Of a DNA stretch of 64,000 nucleotides, positions 12,198 through 23,051 are shown piece by piece. Numbering within the stretch: the first letter of the stretch is position 1; each line of letters opens with the position of its first letter. Source of the DNA: Jackrogersella multiformis (lineage: Eukaryota; Ascomycota; Sordariomycetes; Xylariales; Hypoxylaceae); assembly GCA_902806575.1 (NCBI GenBank), contig CADCXD010000005.1, positions 62,001 through 126,000 of the forward strand, given 5' to 3'. The notes under the pieces were generated by a model. The model was not told where the DNA came from. It worked only from the letters and a program-made list of their open reading frames with translations, and ran no database searches. Both the position numbers and the translations under genes were made by a program.

Positions 12198-13079
12198 TCA
12201 AAACCAGGCCAGCGTCCATGTTGCTGGCAAGTTCGGCCATCTCTCCTGCCACTCTCCGATGATATCCGGCACGCGTTCGTCGAACGAGGCTCTGCCGGCG
12301 GCGCTCGCCATGTCGAATGTGGAGGATCCTATGCTCTCTCGCTCCTCCTTAGCGGCATTGTTCAACGAGTCTGCGAGATCAAGAATACCTCGTCCGCCTA
12401 TGGATGCCTCTTCGTGGTTGTCCTTTATGTCGACATTGATGACGTGAACGGGCCGGTTTAGGGGAGACCCTCGGTTTAGTAGATCATCTATGACGGCATC
12501 CCAGCATCTCTCTTCGCAAGTGAATACGATATCCACCACGCCGCCTTCCGTACCCTCACTTCCGCGGTCCGAAACGTGTTCGTTTCTCGGGATGCCTATT
12601 TGCCAATCCTGCCACCGCTCGGGTCCCCACTTCACCTGTCTATTTCTTCCCAGCATGTTCAATAGGCCGTTGGCGGTGTATAGCCTGGGGTCCTTCTCGT
12701 GAAGTTCCTTGTACATCGCATCGTACGACACCTTGTTAAACTGGTATACGTTGGGCTGAGTTATCGAGGGCCCGGGCAGCCGAACGAGAGATCCTGTACC
12801 GAAAGAGATGACCGGGTAGTGAGCCTGTGATAATCGCAGATGTGCTTCCATCGATCTTGTTTTTGTAAGTTTCTCTGGTATAAATTATGAGACAGGGCTG
12901 GGAGTAGCAGCATACCTATTTTGATTGCTAGCACAGACCGTGCAAAATTTCAGCTTGAAACCTCCTGGATCTTCCCGCTCGCCATTTGCTGCTGAAGCTG
13001 GAGCTGGAGCTGTTGTTGGAGGAGTAGCAGCAGCGGTAGGAGTAGGGGAAGCCGCGGAAGTCCCATTAGCGACCTGCAT
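12198..13079 (-). CDS. SSU72: RNA polymerase II CTD Ser5 phosphatase Ssu72
   Basis: Two exons: 13079-12916 and 12855-12198, joined across a 60-nt intron (GTATGC donor, CTTAC branch, AAG acceptor), giving 273 residues. The join rebuilds the active-site loop exactly: CASNQNRS, where Cys49 and Arg55 form the CX5R phosphatase signature and the Arg codon is split by the intron. Downstream motifs match the family: MEAHLRL, FTCEERCWDAVIDDL and VHVINVDIKDNHEEA, the last carrying the Asp general acid. Ssu72 removes Ser5 (and Ser7) phosphate from the polymerase CTD and works in the cleavage and polyadenylation factor during 3'-end processing and termination. About 40 residues of Ala/Pro/Thr-rich leader precede the core, longer than in yeast. 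Head-to-head with the SH3 gene across 3.9 kb. Confidence 0.97.
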
Positions 13080-16000
13080 CTTGTTTCTTTAGACTTGATG
13101 TTGTTCCTTCAGACTTGGCGTCAACTTCAACTCGATCCCACGCGTAAGATGGATAATGAATAGAGTCGCATGCTCGCCGTTCACGAGTCGAGGCAAAAGA
13201 ATTATTGATCTGGTCAAGAGTTTATATTAATTAATATATACTCTGCAAGGAAAAGAGGAGATTGCATGGATATTTTGCGAGTAATTCAGATAATGTTGCG
13301 TAAGGTAAATATAAAGTGTCGCCATGGAAAATTCAGACAGCTCCAATATCAACTTTCATCATTGAGAAGGGTTTTATACCTTAGGTAGGTAGGTAATGGA
13401 AAGAAGAGAAAAGGAAATGCGTGTACTTACGTTTCACATTCCAAATATCCAGATAGGTAGTTGTAAAGGTGGTCGGGTGTTATTGGAATTGATTTCCTAC
13501 CGTAGGTTTTGTTATTAACCTTAGAAGTTTATGTGCGTTGAAAGAAAGTCGTGATTTAAGTTGAAGGAAGCCCCACTAAATAAGGATTTCTAGCCCAAGA
13601 CCCAGCCTCAAAATGATTGTACGTAAGTGCTTTAACGGTGATAGAATTAATCCACGCCGATTCTGGTGGGGTTCCAACTTCCCATACATACCTAGGTAGG
13701 TAATTAGACTCGGAGAAACCCGATTTGGTGATACCTACTAGAGGTATGTTATTGTCTGTCGTTTTATATGATATCTATGAAACCCAATTACTAGATAGTT
13801 CCTAGCAATTAGCTTCGATTCCCTCTACTAATCAACAGTCTACGAAATATTAGGTGCTAGTATGGTATTGTCACCTAGGTATCTCCTTGTTCTACCCCAA
13901 AATGTGAAAAGCTTCTACCCTAGGTACCTACTACCTAGGTACCATCATCGATTGGCTTCTGGGGTTGGACAACGCATATGCAGAAAATGTGAAACAAACG
14001 ACAGGAATGACTGACTCTGATAATTGCGGTGGGAGAAAGCCATGCCCAATAAAATGGCCGTGATGTATCCGGCCTCGACTCCACTTTCTGTACAGTCGGC
14101 GCCCGACATACCTTGGTAGCCGAAATTGATATGTCCAGAAATAGAAACACGCACATCTGCATGTGTACTCTCCGAGTCCCCTCTTACGTACCTACCTATA
14201 CTTACTCCAACTATTAACCCTTAAACCCTCCCGTTCGATGCCAACATCCGATCCAACCCGCAGCCAGTCCGGACCGGCTTGAGCACAAACAGTGGATGGA
14301 ATTCCCATACACCTCCAGACTTCTTACTTCCTACTTCCCATCGCGGAGGGCACAGGCTAGATGTGTACCTGGTAGTTAACCTTAGGCATTCATCAGCTTA
14401 GAGGGAAATCATGTTAGGTACCTAGCTTAGCTCTGCTCTGTTTGCTGCGCCGTGTATCTTGATTAGCCCAATAACTACAAGAACTCCAACATACATTACC
14501 TCGTGTCTCTCAACGAAACAAGAATCTCTCGCAAGCCTCGTAGCGTACCTATCATTACAGCGCCTATCACCAGACCGCTCTTTTGTGCTCCCGACCTCTA
14601 TATGCATGTCGTGAGTACCTACCTGGCAGCCTAGGCAGTACCTAGGTGGGCGATGACGGACTGAAGCATCGGTTAAGGGTCACGTGTGCGGCGCGAATCA
14701 ACGATGCCGACTTGTTTCATCGTCAACTAGATAGATGCATGGTTTCTCGAGCTGTTCGTCGGATTCGTCGATCACGCCCGTAGGATTGGATGTGGTGTAT
14801 TGCTGCATAGCGCGAGCGCTAGAAAAGCACGATGGAGCAATTTGTATATATATTTTAGCTGCCACGTAGGTAATTTACCTAGGTAGTTACTGTATGTAAG
14901 TACGTATATAGAGAGGATTCAATCAAAAAATCTTGATTGTTTTATAACGGCTTCCAAATACTTTGCTTTCTTGATGTGCTGTGATGATAATATACTCGTA
15001 ACATACATAGTATCCGATGTATGTATCGAACATCTTTCTATAAGATGCTTTCTATAAGATGTTGTTAGGTTGCAAGAGATCCACTACTCTTAATTGCAAA
15101 CCGGACTGGATTTGAATGGAGTGCAGTACCCAACATGAATATAGAGAAAGCTAATGTTACCTCCTAGCAGCTCAGGTATTTGCCTTTGTCTCGTCTCAGC
15201 CTTCGTTCTTCTGTTGGTAGTGCCCAGGTGGACCGCCACCGGCTACCTCCCTACACGTGTACCGCCGCCTCTCAAATCGGTTATTAGCTGAACCCTGAAC
15301 CCCGCCGAAGGGATTACCAAGGGCGAAGAGCCGCTAGATCCCTAGGTAGGTAAGGACACCGGCCAGTAGGATCTCTGTCCCGCGCGCTTAATCGCGACCA
15401 ATTCTAGCACTCTCTGGAACCAGTTGAACGGATATGAGCCTCCTTTAATGTAGGTAGGAGAGTGACTTGCTATTAAGACTTTATTGCATTCATTATATTT
15501 CACTACCTACCAGGTAGGTATCTAAGGTAGGTATATTCTGATATTATATTACTTTGGTATTTTATAGATTTGAATAGGTACTTACATCTTTGGGTATTAT
15601 TATGAGATATCCAGATGAGGTACCTAGGTACAATATAGGTTAATAGGTACATTCATCCTACGTACCTACCTACATCGAAGGCACCAAATACCTAACCTAC
15701 CTCCGTAGTAGCCCTGACAATAGGCAACTAAGCCACCCTTGGGCTAATTCCGCTATCTAAACCTTACCTTGGTACCTCGGGTACGATATACCTCCAATTG
15801 ATTATTCAATTGATCTTGTTAGTTTCCAATGTTATTCAATCGAACTTACCTAACCACTAGGCATGTAGCAGGAGTCCGAGCAGGAGCACAGGAGTAGGAG
15901 CAACTTTAACTTCAATGTTCTTGCTTTTCAATCTCCATTCTCCATTCTCTATTCTCTATTCTTTGTTCCCCACTCAAACTTTCCCATACCTCTAGTGTAG

Positions 16001-16966
16001 GTACCTAACACTACGTACTTACTTAGAACATACATAATACCTACATATCCTACCTAGGTACATGAGGTAGGTATCACTGGAATCTCCACAGTCTATACTA
16101 GGAGGTAGGTACCTACCTAAGGTCACCTAGGTCCCTCTAGCGTTCCAAGGTTACCTTACAGTTTATTTTTATTTTTATTTCCTGTACTTTTGATAATTAC
16201 GAATACCTTTATTTTTGATTTTTCTAACTCTTTGTCCACCCCCCAGTTTATTCTTCGCCAGGCCTCAAACAGGGCTCCAACCATTACCTTGGACTCGGAT
16301 TCGAGACCGTGAGTTCTTGTCTATCATCATCCATACAAACCACCACGTCGTATGCGCCAGCGCCTGTAATTCCGTTCGCGACACTCATTCTTTTATAATA
16401 CTTTTTATTCTTCGCTCCCGCTTAACTTTCTTTCCGCGGACATTGGCACTGCGAATACGCCTCCGACGAAATATATAATACTTACGATACGTAGTACCGG
16501 GGTACCTGGGAAGTGCCCGATACGAGCCTCCTCTCCCTTCCTCGTACCTAGGTCTCTATTCCGACATTGTCAAATCTGGCCAACCTCTTTGAAGAGGAAG
16601 GCAAAAACTCGACACCGTCTTTGTTGTCGCACTGTCGTGAAGGAGGGGGGATTGCTTCCTCCCGGAATATTATATACGACCCGGGCAACGTCGCCAATCT
16701 TGCAGACTTGTTGACCTCGCCGATCAGGTACCGCAGAAGACTGCGAAACAACTTGCAGGTCGAGTTTGCTGGGCGGCAATCGCACCGTGTATGTGCATGT
16801 GCATGTGCGTGCGTGGGCGTGTGTTATACCGTGCTGTGCTGTGCTGTGCGGCTTGTGCAGAAGAGACGGCGCAAATAACAATACATACGCATTGCGTATA
16901 ATCTCGACACGATTCTTTTTCTATCTTGGGTACGCATTAGAAGACTATCCCGGTCTCCCTTCCTCG
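13080..16966. other. Divergent intergenic region between SSU72 and the SH3 gene
   Basis: About 3.9 kb that must contain both promoters. No gene is supported. Palindromes of the CCTAGGTA family are frequent from 13,385 to 14,890 and become dense from 15,340 to 16,130. A pyrimidine microsatellite (CTCCATT / CTCTATT units) lies at about 15,930-15,965. A GT-rich run (TGTATGTGCATGTGCATG) is at about 16,788-16,815, upstream of the chosen start of the SH3 gene. An open frame continues upstream of that start to 16766, but the extra 67 codons are low-complexity and probably leader. Confidence 0.6.
15340..16130. repeat. Dense cluster of CCTAGGTA-type palindromes
   Basis: Within about 800 nt there are more than ten copies of palindromic or half-palindromic units built from TACCTAGGTA and its extension with ACCTACC or GGTAGGT. 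Examples lie at about 15,342, 15,510, 15,621, 16,053 and 16,105. The same unit recurs through nearly every spacer in the window and in the intron at 46,028-46,148; I did not see CCTAGGTA inside any exon of a recognised gene. Confidence 0.8.
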
Positions 16967-18601
16967 ATGACCGCAGTCATGTCCTCATCGTACTCATCGC
17001 CGGCCATTTCGCCCCCAGCAGTTTCGTCTCAGCAGCAGACGCCCATAGCCTCGAACCCGAACCACCCCGCCTTAGCTCCCTTGATAACCTCGCCTCCCTC
17101 TCGCCGATCAGCTATACCGCGACCGATGTCCCACGCCTCCAAGAACCGACTCTCACAGTACTCGACGGGCTCCGTCCCGTCGCGGTCGCGACCCGCCTCT
17201 TACCTCTATCCCATCTTCCACTCTAGCCTCTCCTATACCACCGTCCGAGATTTCGCCTACCCGCCCACCCACCTCATGCACTATGGCCCCCCGCCGGAGC
17301 CTTCGAGGCCGCCCTCCGGCATGACCACCCCCGCCAGCGAGACCAGGCGGCTCTCGGACCCGCCCGGCTCGTGGGAGAGCAAGATGGGTTGGGATTGGAC
17401 GTCCGACGGCGGGCTCGGGAAGGGCGGCGAGCTAGCTCCTATCCACTTCGGCGACGGCCCGCCCTGGAGCGAGGACGAAGACCTGCAGAGCCCGGTCGTC
17501 AGCTCCCGGCACAGGAAGCACAAGTCGACGTCGGCGGTGACGGGACACCACAAAGCAAGAAGCACGAGGGACGTCACTTCGTCGTCCTCGCTAGTGCACG
17601 CGGGGAACTTGGACGTCGAGAGGGGATACTACGTCGGGACGGGCGGCGACGGAAGCGAGAGGTATTACGTGAGCCAGGGCGGAGAGGCCAACGGCCCGGG
17701 AGGCGAATTCGTGACGTACCCACCCGACCAGGCGCGCCATTCTATCAACGCGTACCAGACCTCGTCCGATCGGCAGCCGCGAAATTACGCCGGGAACGAA
17801 GCCGGGTATCGATCCGAGTCCGACGCCTCAAGCGCCGCCTCGTCCCCGGGATACCGCCCGTACGACGAGTCGAGGTATTCGAGAGATTACCAATTTACCA
17901 TAACCTCACCGGACGAGGAGATGCACGGCAAGGCCGTCGCGCTGTTCGACTTCGAGAGGGAGAACGAGAACGAGCTGCCTCTGGTCGAAGGTCAGATCAT
18001 CTGGGTGTCGTATAGGCACGGCCAGGGCTGGCTCGTGGCGGAGGACCCCAAAACCCAGGAGAGCGGGCTGGTGCCGGAAGAATACGTCCGCCTGCTTCGC
18101 GACATTGAGGGCGGCATGACGAGCCTGACCGGCCAGATCGAGGGACCGGTAACTCCTAACGACGTAGGCACCCCGACGCAGGCGGAGCACGCCGCCCAAG
18201 CGTTGCTGCCCCAAACTACGCACGTCCCCCAGCCCGGGCACGTCTCGACGGGGAGCAACTCGACAAACGGCTATCACCAACCGATCGTATCCACATTCTC
18301 GACCTCCAGCAAGGACTTGGATCCCTACCCGCAACACCTGCTCGGCCAGCACGGCCAGCCGCCTCCGCAAGTCGTGCACTACCACGGCCAGCGCGGAGGA
18401 AGCCAGGCCAACACGCCCACCGCCCAGAATTCGTTCGGCGATACCCCGCTGGGTAGCAGCAGCCAGGAAGGCGAACGCAGCAGTTCGGCGTCGAGGAAAT
18501 CTCAGACCCTCGACGTCTTGCCCCACGCGAAGATGAAGCCTCTGACCCACGAATCAGATCCCGACGGCGAAGAACAACAGCAGAAGTCACAAGCGCAGTG
18601 A
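16967..18601 (+). CDS. SH3-domain adaptor, Nbp2/Skb5-like
   Basis: A single exon of 544 codons from the ATG at 16967; a second ATG at 16979 is an equally possible start. The N-terminal 310 residues are Ser/Pro-rich with basic patches and a conserved-looking phrase (SYTTVRDFAYPP). One SH3 domain lies at about 319-377: ALFDFERENENEL, then GQIIWVSYRHGQGWLVAE and SGLVPEEYVRLL, which gives the ALYDF-equivalent, the Trp of the ligand groove and the terminal Pro-x-x-Tyr-Val. The tail is Gln/His/Ser-rich. In budding yeast Nbp2 links phosphatase Ptc1 to the HOG and wall-integrity kinases, and in fission yeast Skb5 binds the PAK kinase; the SH3 sequence and placement resemble that group. The assignment rests on the domain and general layout, so orthology is likely but not proven. 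Confidence 0.78.
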   Translation: MTAVMSSSYSSPAISPPAVSSQQQTPIASNPNHPALAPLITSPPSRRSAIPRPMSHASKNRLSQYSTGSVPSRSRPASYLYPIFHSSLSYTTVRDFAYPPTHLMHYGPPPEPSRPPSGMTTPASETRRLSDPPGSWESKMGWDWTSDGGLGKGGELAPIHFGDGPPWSEDEDLQSPVVSSRHRKHKSTSAVTGHHKARSTRDVTSSSSLVHAGNLDVERGYYVGTGGDGSERYYVSQGGEANGPGGEFVTYPPDQARHSINAYQTSSDRQPRNYAGNEAGYRSESDASSAASSPGYRPYDESRYSRDYQFTITSPDEEMHGKAVALFDFERENENELPLVEGQIIWVSYRHGQGWLVAEDPKTQESGLVPEEYVRLLRDIEGGMTSLTGQIEGPVTPNDVGTPTQAEHAAQALLPQTTHVPQPGHVSTGSNSTNGYHQPIVSTFSTSSKDLDPYPQHLLGQHGQPPPQVVHYHGQRGGSQANTPTAQNSFGDTPLGSSSQEGERSSSASRKSQTLDVLPHAKMKPLTHESDPDGEEQQQKSQAQ

Positions 18602-19563
18602 CGTAACCGCCACGAACGCGATTCGAATAACTAGACGCACAGGGACGCACTGCAAGACACGTCGGATTCCAAAATCGTTTACTCGTATGGAGAAGACATC
18701 TCTATATAATTTAGCAGTATATAGATCTGCTACAACTTTTGCAGTCGAGGTCCGGGGTTTACGAAAAGGATGGTCGCATTTGGATGGCTTGTATCATATA
18801 GAAGGCTCGTCGTCATTAATACGTGACGATGACAACCTACCGTTAGCAATTATCTCCTGGCTTTCAAGTCAATGCGACAGAACCGCATATGAATGGATAT
18901 AGCCACGGGCTCGGCCGAACGCGCATTGGATGAGGATGTTCACTCGCGCGGCCTACGTAGCATTGCAGGAAAGGAAGGGAGAACTCATGAGAAGATACGC
19001 GGTCACATGATCATATGATCAATGAAGATAGGTTGAATGAGAGAATTGACATGATCAAGCACCGATCCCTTGAATTATAAGTATGATTATTGACGCCAGG
19101 TGTCTGGGTTCTCGAGTTGAAAGCATTCTCGGAGTCGGCATCATTCGAAATAGTAGATGTTATACGGGAGTGCTACATATAATCCTTGGCCCCCTTTATA
19201 CTGCGTATGCCAAACGAAATGGTTTATTCCCCTACTTCCAAGGCCTCGAAGTTTTGCTCAAATCCTTGATAGATTCCTACGACTCGCTATTGAAATGCCT
19301 ACTAGAGTTACTAACCCCTCGACCATAAGGTTTTGTAAACAGAGGCCTCGACGATCAGGAATAGGGGTAAAGGGGGGTGAGAAGGGTGTTTGTAGATAAT
19401 TTGTAATTATAGAAAGTAGAGCAAAATTATGAAATCGTATTAAAATATTGATATCTAGTCACGGATCACTAGGTACCTAGGTAGATATTTACTAAATATT
19501 GCCAATTCTACTCGACCAAACAACCTTTCTCGATCCCTACCTAGGTCAACGAGACTTACAGCT
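18602..19563. other. Intergenic spacer between convergent genes
   Basis: About 960 nt between the 3' ends of the SH3 gene and the GH71 gene. It contains one CCTAGGTA-type palindrome near 19,472. Open frames up to 81 codons have no recognisable content. Confidence 0.6.
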
Positions 19564-21062
19564 TCACTGCAGCCCGGCGACGTAGTAATTGTAATTACAG
19601 AACCCGTTAGCCGGGCTATCCGAAACATCCACCTTGCTGCTCGCGCTCGCCACGACTCGGCCGCTGCCGTCGACGAGCTCGATCTTCTGCGCTCCCGTCT
19701 TCAACCCCGCGACGGAATTGTAGCTCAGCCCGGCACCCACAGCCTGCGTGGCGAGAACCTGGCCGCCGCTCGTGACGCGGATGCTTAGGCCAGAACAGCC
19801 CGGCGGCAGGACGACGGCGTAGTTGACGGCGTCGACGGCCGCGCCGGACCCGCGCGGCTTGTCCCCGCCGCAGGAGGTCAGCACTCCGCGGTACCACATG
19901 GTGCCGGCGAAGCTGCCGGAGCGCGGCTTCATGGCGCCGACGTTGGTAGACCCGGCCTTGAAGGCGTCGATAAAGGATGCGATGACGGCTTGCCATCCGT
20001 CGTGCGGCGCCGTGTCCGAGTTGCCGTACTGGAGGATTTCGTCGGTCAGACCCTCGGCCCAGCAAGAGCCGATGTAGTGGCTCTCGCCGGCGTCGTTCTG
20101 CGAGCATTATCGGTAAGCTATGGACGGTCCATCGCGAAAGGTTAAAGAAAGGCGATGCTTACCCAAGTGATGACTTCGGTGAATTCGGGAGAGACCGAGA
20201 GGATCTGCTCCATGCGCTCGGGTAGGTTGGTCTCGCCGGCGCGGTACCAGGAGTCGCCGCAGCAGTGCTTGTACTGGAGGGAAGAAAGACCTGGAACCTG
20301 TCAGTTCTATTCCAGATGCGTTTTCGACATACGGGCCTTACCCATCATATAAGCTTTGCCTGCAGCGTCGGCGGCCGACTTGACGGCCTGGTCCTTCGTC
20401 GAAGACACATTCACGGGCGAGTCCGAAGTATCGGGCCAGGCCGTCTCCCAGCTGAAGACGCCGTCGAGAGCATCACCCCAACTCTGAAAGAAAGCGGAAG
20501 GGTTGCCGTAGTAGTTTCCGTCGGCCTCCGGGTTCGGGATGAGGTAGACGTTATTGGTAGTCTTGAAGCTCTTCCACGCGTCGGGACCGATGCTGCCTCC
20601 GCTATACGAAGAAACGACAGGGAGGTTGTTATACTTCAGGTGGGCGGCGTGGTCTCTGAACTGGCTGAACAGCGCCTGGTGCTGGCTGATGTCGCCGTTT
20701 CCGTAGAAGTCAAAGCTGAAAAACAGCTTGAACGATCTGCTGCTCGCGTAGTCGAAGAGCTGCTGCACGGTGCTCTTGGCCCAGTCCGCGCCGGGATTTC
20801 CTACGTTTAGAGCGAAGGCGTCGAAGCCGACATTTATAGCCCCGTCGATGTCCTGCTGTGCGTGGTTGGTGTTCGGATCTACGGTGCCGACCTGAGTTGG
20901 TGTTAATCGAAATTATTCTAGGTACAGCAGAGAATGAGGATCCGCTTGGGGAGCTTTCACCATGTAATGAGCAAAGACGAGTTTGCTCTCAACGATAGAT
21001 CGCGTTAATAACGCGGTGCCGGCAAGCAGCAGTGCTAACGTCGAGTTGAGTTTGCCGTACAT
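19564..21062 (-). CDS. Secreted alpha-1,3-glucanase (mutanase), GH71
   Basis: Four exons: 21062-20961, 20891-20342, 20290-20163 and 20097-19564, giving 437 residues. The introns are 69, 51 and 65 nt. Their donors are GTGAAA (weak), GTAAGG and GTAAGC; intron 2 has a clear CTGAC branch. The first about 25 residues form a signal peptide (hydrophobic core LALLLAGTALL). Family landmarks follow in order: KLVFAHYMVGTVD, GFDAFALNVG, FKLFFSFDFYGNGD, DALDGVFSWETAWPD, YKHCCGDSWYRAGETNLPER and EVITWNDAGESHYIG. The C-terminal about 130 residues look like the beta-sandwich seen after the barrel. No carbohydrate-binding module is present. GH71 enzymes hydrolyse alpha-1,3-glucan of fungal walls during septum splitting, wall remodelling, autolysis or attack on other fungi; which role applies here is not visible. 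Confidence 0.95.
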
Positions 21063-23051
21063 GGCGACTGATATGTATGGTGGTGACGGAGCAGAAACGA
21101 GCAGGTGACAAGTTCGTGATGCTGGCGCCTTAGGTTGACGCATATCCAAAGGGGCTGAAAGAGAGCATCTTCACCTAGTTATATATAATAATCTACTACT
21201 ATAGCTGCGTCGCCCACTAAATATATCCTCCTACAATCAGCCTCGATGAAATGGATCGATCCACCTTGTGTACCTGCAGCTCGGAATATCTCAATCGTCG
21301 CTGGTATGTGATATATTACAATGGGGCGAGGCATTGGTGATTCCATGGATCTCATAAGGCTAGTAGGATGACATATAATACGTAGCTGCGTAGTAGGCAT
21401 GTAGTAGGTACGTATAATGCCGGATTGGTGGTTCCCATTCCAATATTATTACCTACTTTCATAGCTGACCGCTGTTCGGGCCTTTCTAGCGCATCAGGAT
21501 TTAAAAGCGACAGGGCGCGTAGCACCTAGCATCTTGGGGATCATCCTTCAGCCCCATGCTACTATACTTCTCCGGCTCGCATCGACCTGATCTCGATCTT
21601 GATATAGGGGTAGCTCTTATGGTTACTCGTGCGGAGTTATAGGAATACGACAATGTGGGTTGTTAACCCGAGAGCGCAAAGTCGATCGCTAATCCAATGT
21701 CTGAAATGCTCGAAAGTGACTTTGAATATCTTTGGGGTCAATGGCAAGCTGAAGTTTACGTGGGCTGTGTGGGCTTTACTGAATCCTACGGGCCCGACGA
21801 AGTACGCGAGGATTCGCTAGGCGGTGCCACCTTTCCTTACATAGGTAGTAGGTATTTGGCAGGACAGCGACTGACTCGACAGTGACTGACTGTACCAATA
21901 TACTCATCTTAAAAGATAGAAGTGGGAAACAAGCAATGGCCGCACGGCACATACGCTAATTCGGGAATAGGATGTTGAGATTTCTGTCGACCGGGTCTAA
22001 TTGGAGAACACCATGAGGTCGTCATGATGCCTGCTGTCAGGAGTCCTACATTTATTCTATTCTTCAGGGGTTTTGGCTTCTGACGTGAGGTTCCTAGATA
22101 TTATCAGCAGACAGCAGACGCTATACAAGGAGGCCCTATTAAGGTCATGATAGCTATAAGGCTTGGTATCAAAATCATGGTCAGAATATCAATTACCTTG
22201 GTTATAGTAACATATCATCGAGACCCGACTGCTGAAGCATTAACACTTTACATGTTATATATTATCAACAAGTGCTCAACGCTTCTTCATCTGATGTAGC
22301 AGTGTAGATATTGAAGTTAGCAACTCTAGGGTCTCGTATCTATTTTAGATACCTAGGTAGGAGGATATTGACTTGTCACCTACAGCGTCATCTCGGCGTC
22401 TCGCATGTTTTCACCATTCTTGGCCAAACCACCGAGTTTCGTGAGGTCACAATTGTGACTACTCTTGTGCTGAGTCTTTTGTTAGCGAGAATTCCTACTA
22501 GTAAAGTGGATGATTTGTTAAATATGAAAACGACGATCGATATTGTTCTATCGTATTTGTTACGCTGTAACTAGAGGTAGGATGTTATATAAATAGATAT
22601 AAATAGATGTACGGGAAATGCTTCTGCTTTTCATTGTCAGAGCGTAGTGATACTTACCTAGGTACGTAGAGTAGAGACTACTTGCATAGCTTCTTCTTGG
22701 TATTGAAGTGGTAATGGAACTGTATTAGACACTGAAACTGATTCGATATCGCTTAGTGAATATTAAAGGACTGCGTTGCCACAAATCATCGCCATATTCA
22801 AAGCTTCAGGTAGGTACCTAGGTACTTAGGTACTTACATGTGGTAATTTCTAAGGTTATGACGAGAAAATAGGTGGATACAGTTGGTGCATTGACCACAC
22901 TTTAAAATCTAAGATAGCGATAAGTCGATAACTCGGATAAGAAAGAAATAAAAAAAGTTGAAGCAGAAATCTTTATTAACCATCTCCCCTCGTACACACA
23001 CCATAAGCTTCATATGATAACCATCAAATCAGCAGGATCGAAGCTGCGACA
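21063..23051. other. Divergent intergenic region between GH71 and UTP4
   Basis: About 2 kb with both promoters. Palindrome copies lie near 22,350, 22,660 and 22,810-22,832. A 62-codon frame at 21,697-21,885 (+) has a protein-like, Trp/Tyr-rich composition, but it is short, has no detected partner exon and is not called. Nothing else is recognised. Confidence 0.55.

Noticed and set aside
17906..18550. 214-codon minus-strand frame, and a 214-codon plus frame at 17,371-18,015
   Set aside because: Both overlap the SH3 gene in other frames; high G+C exons produce such shadows. The SH3 domain is in the chosen frame.
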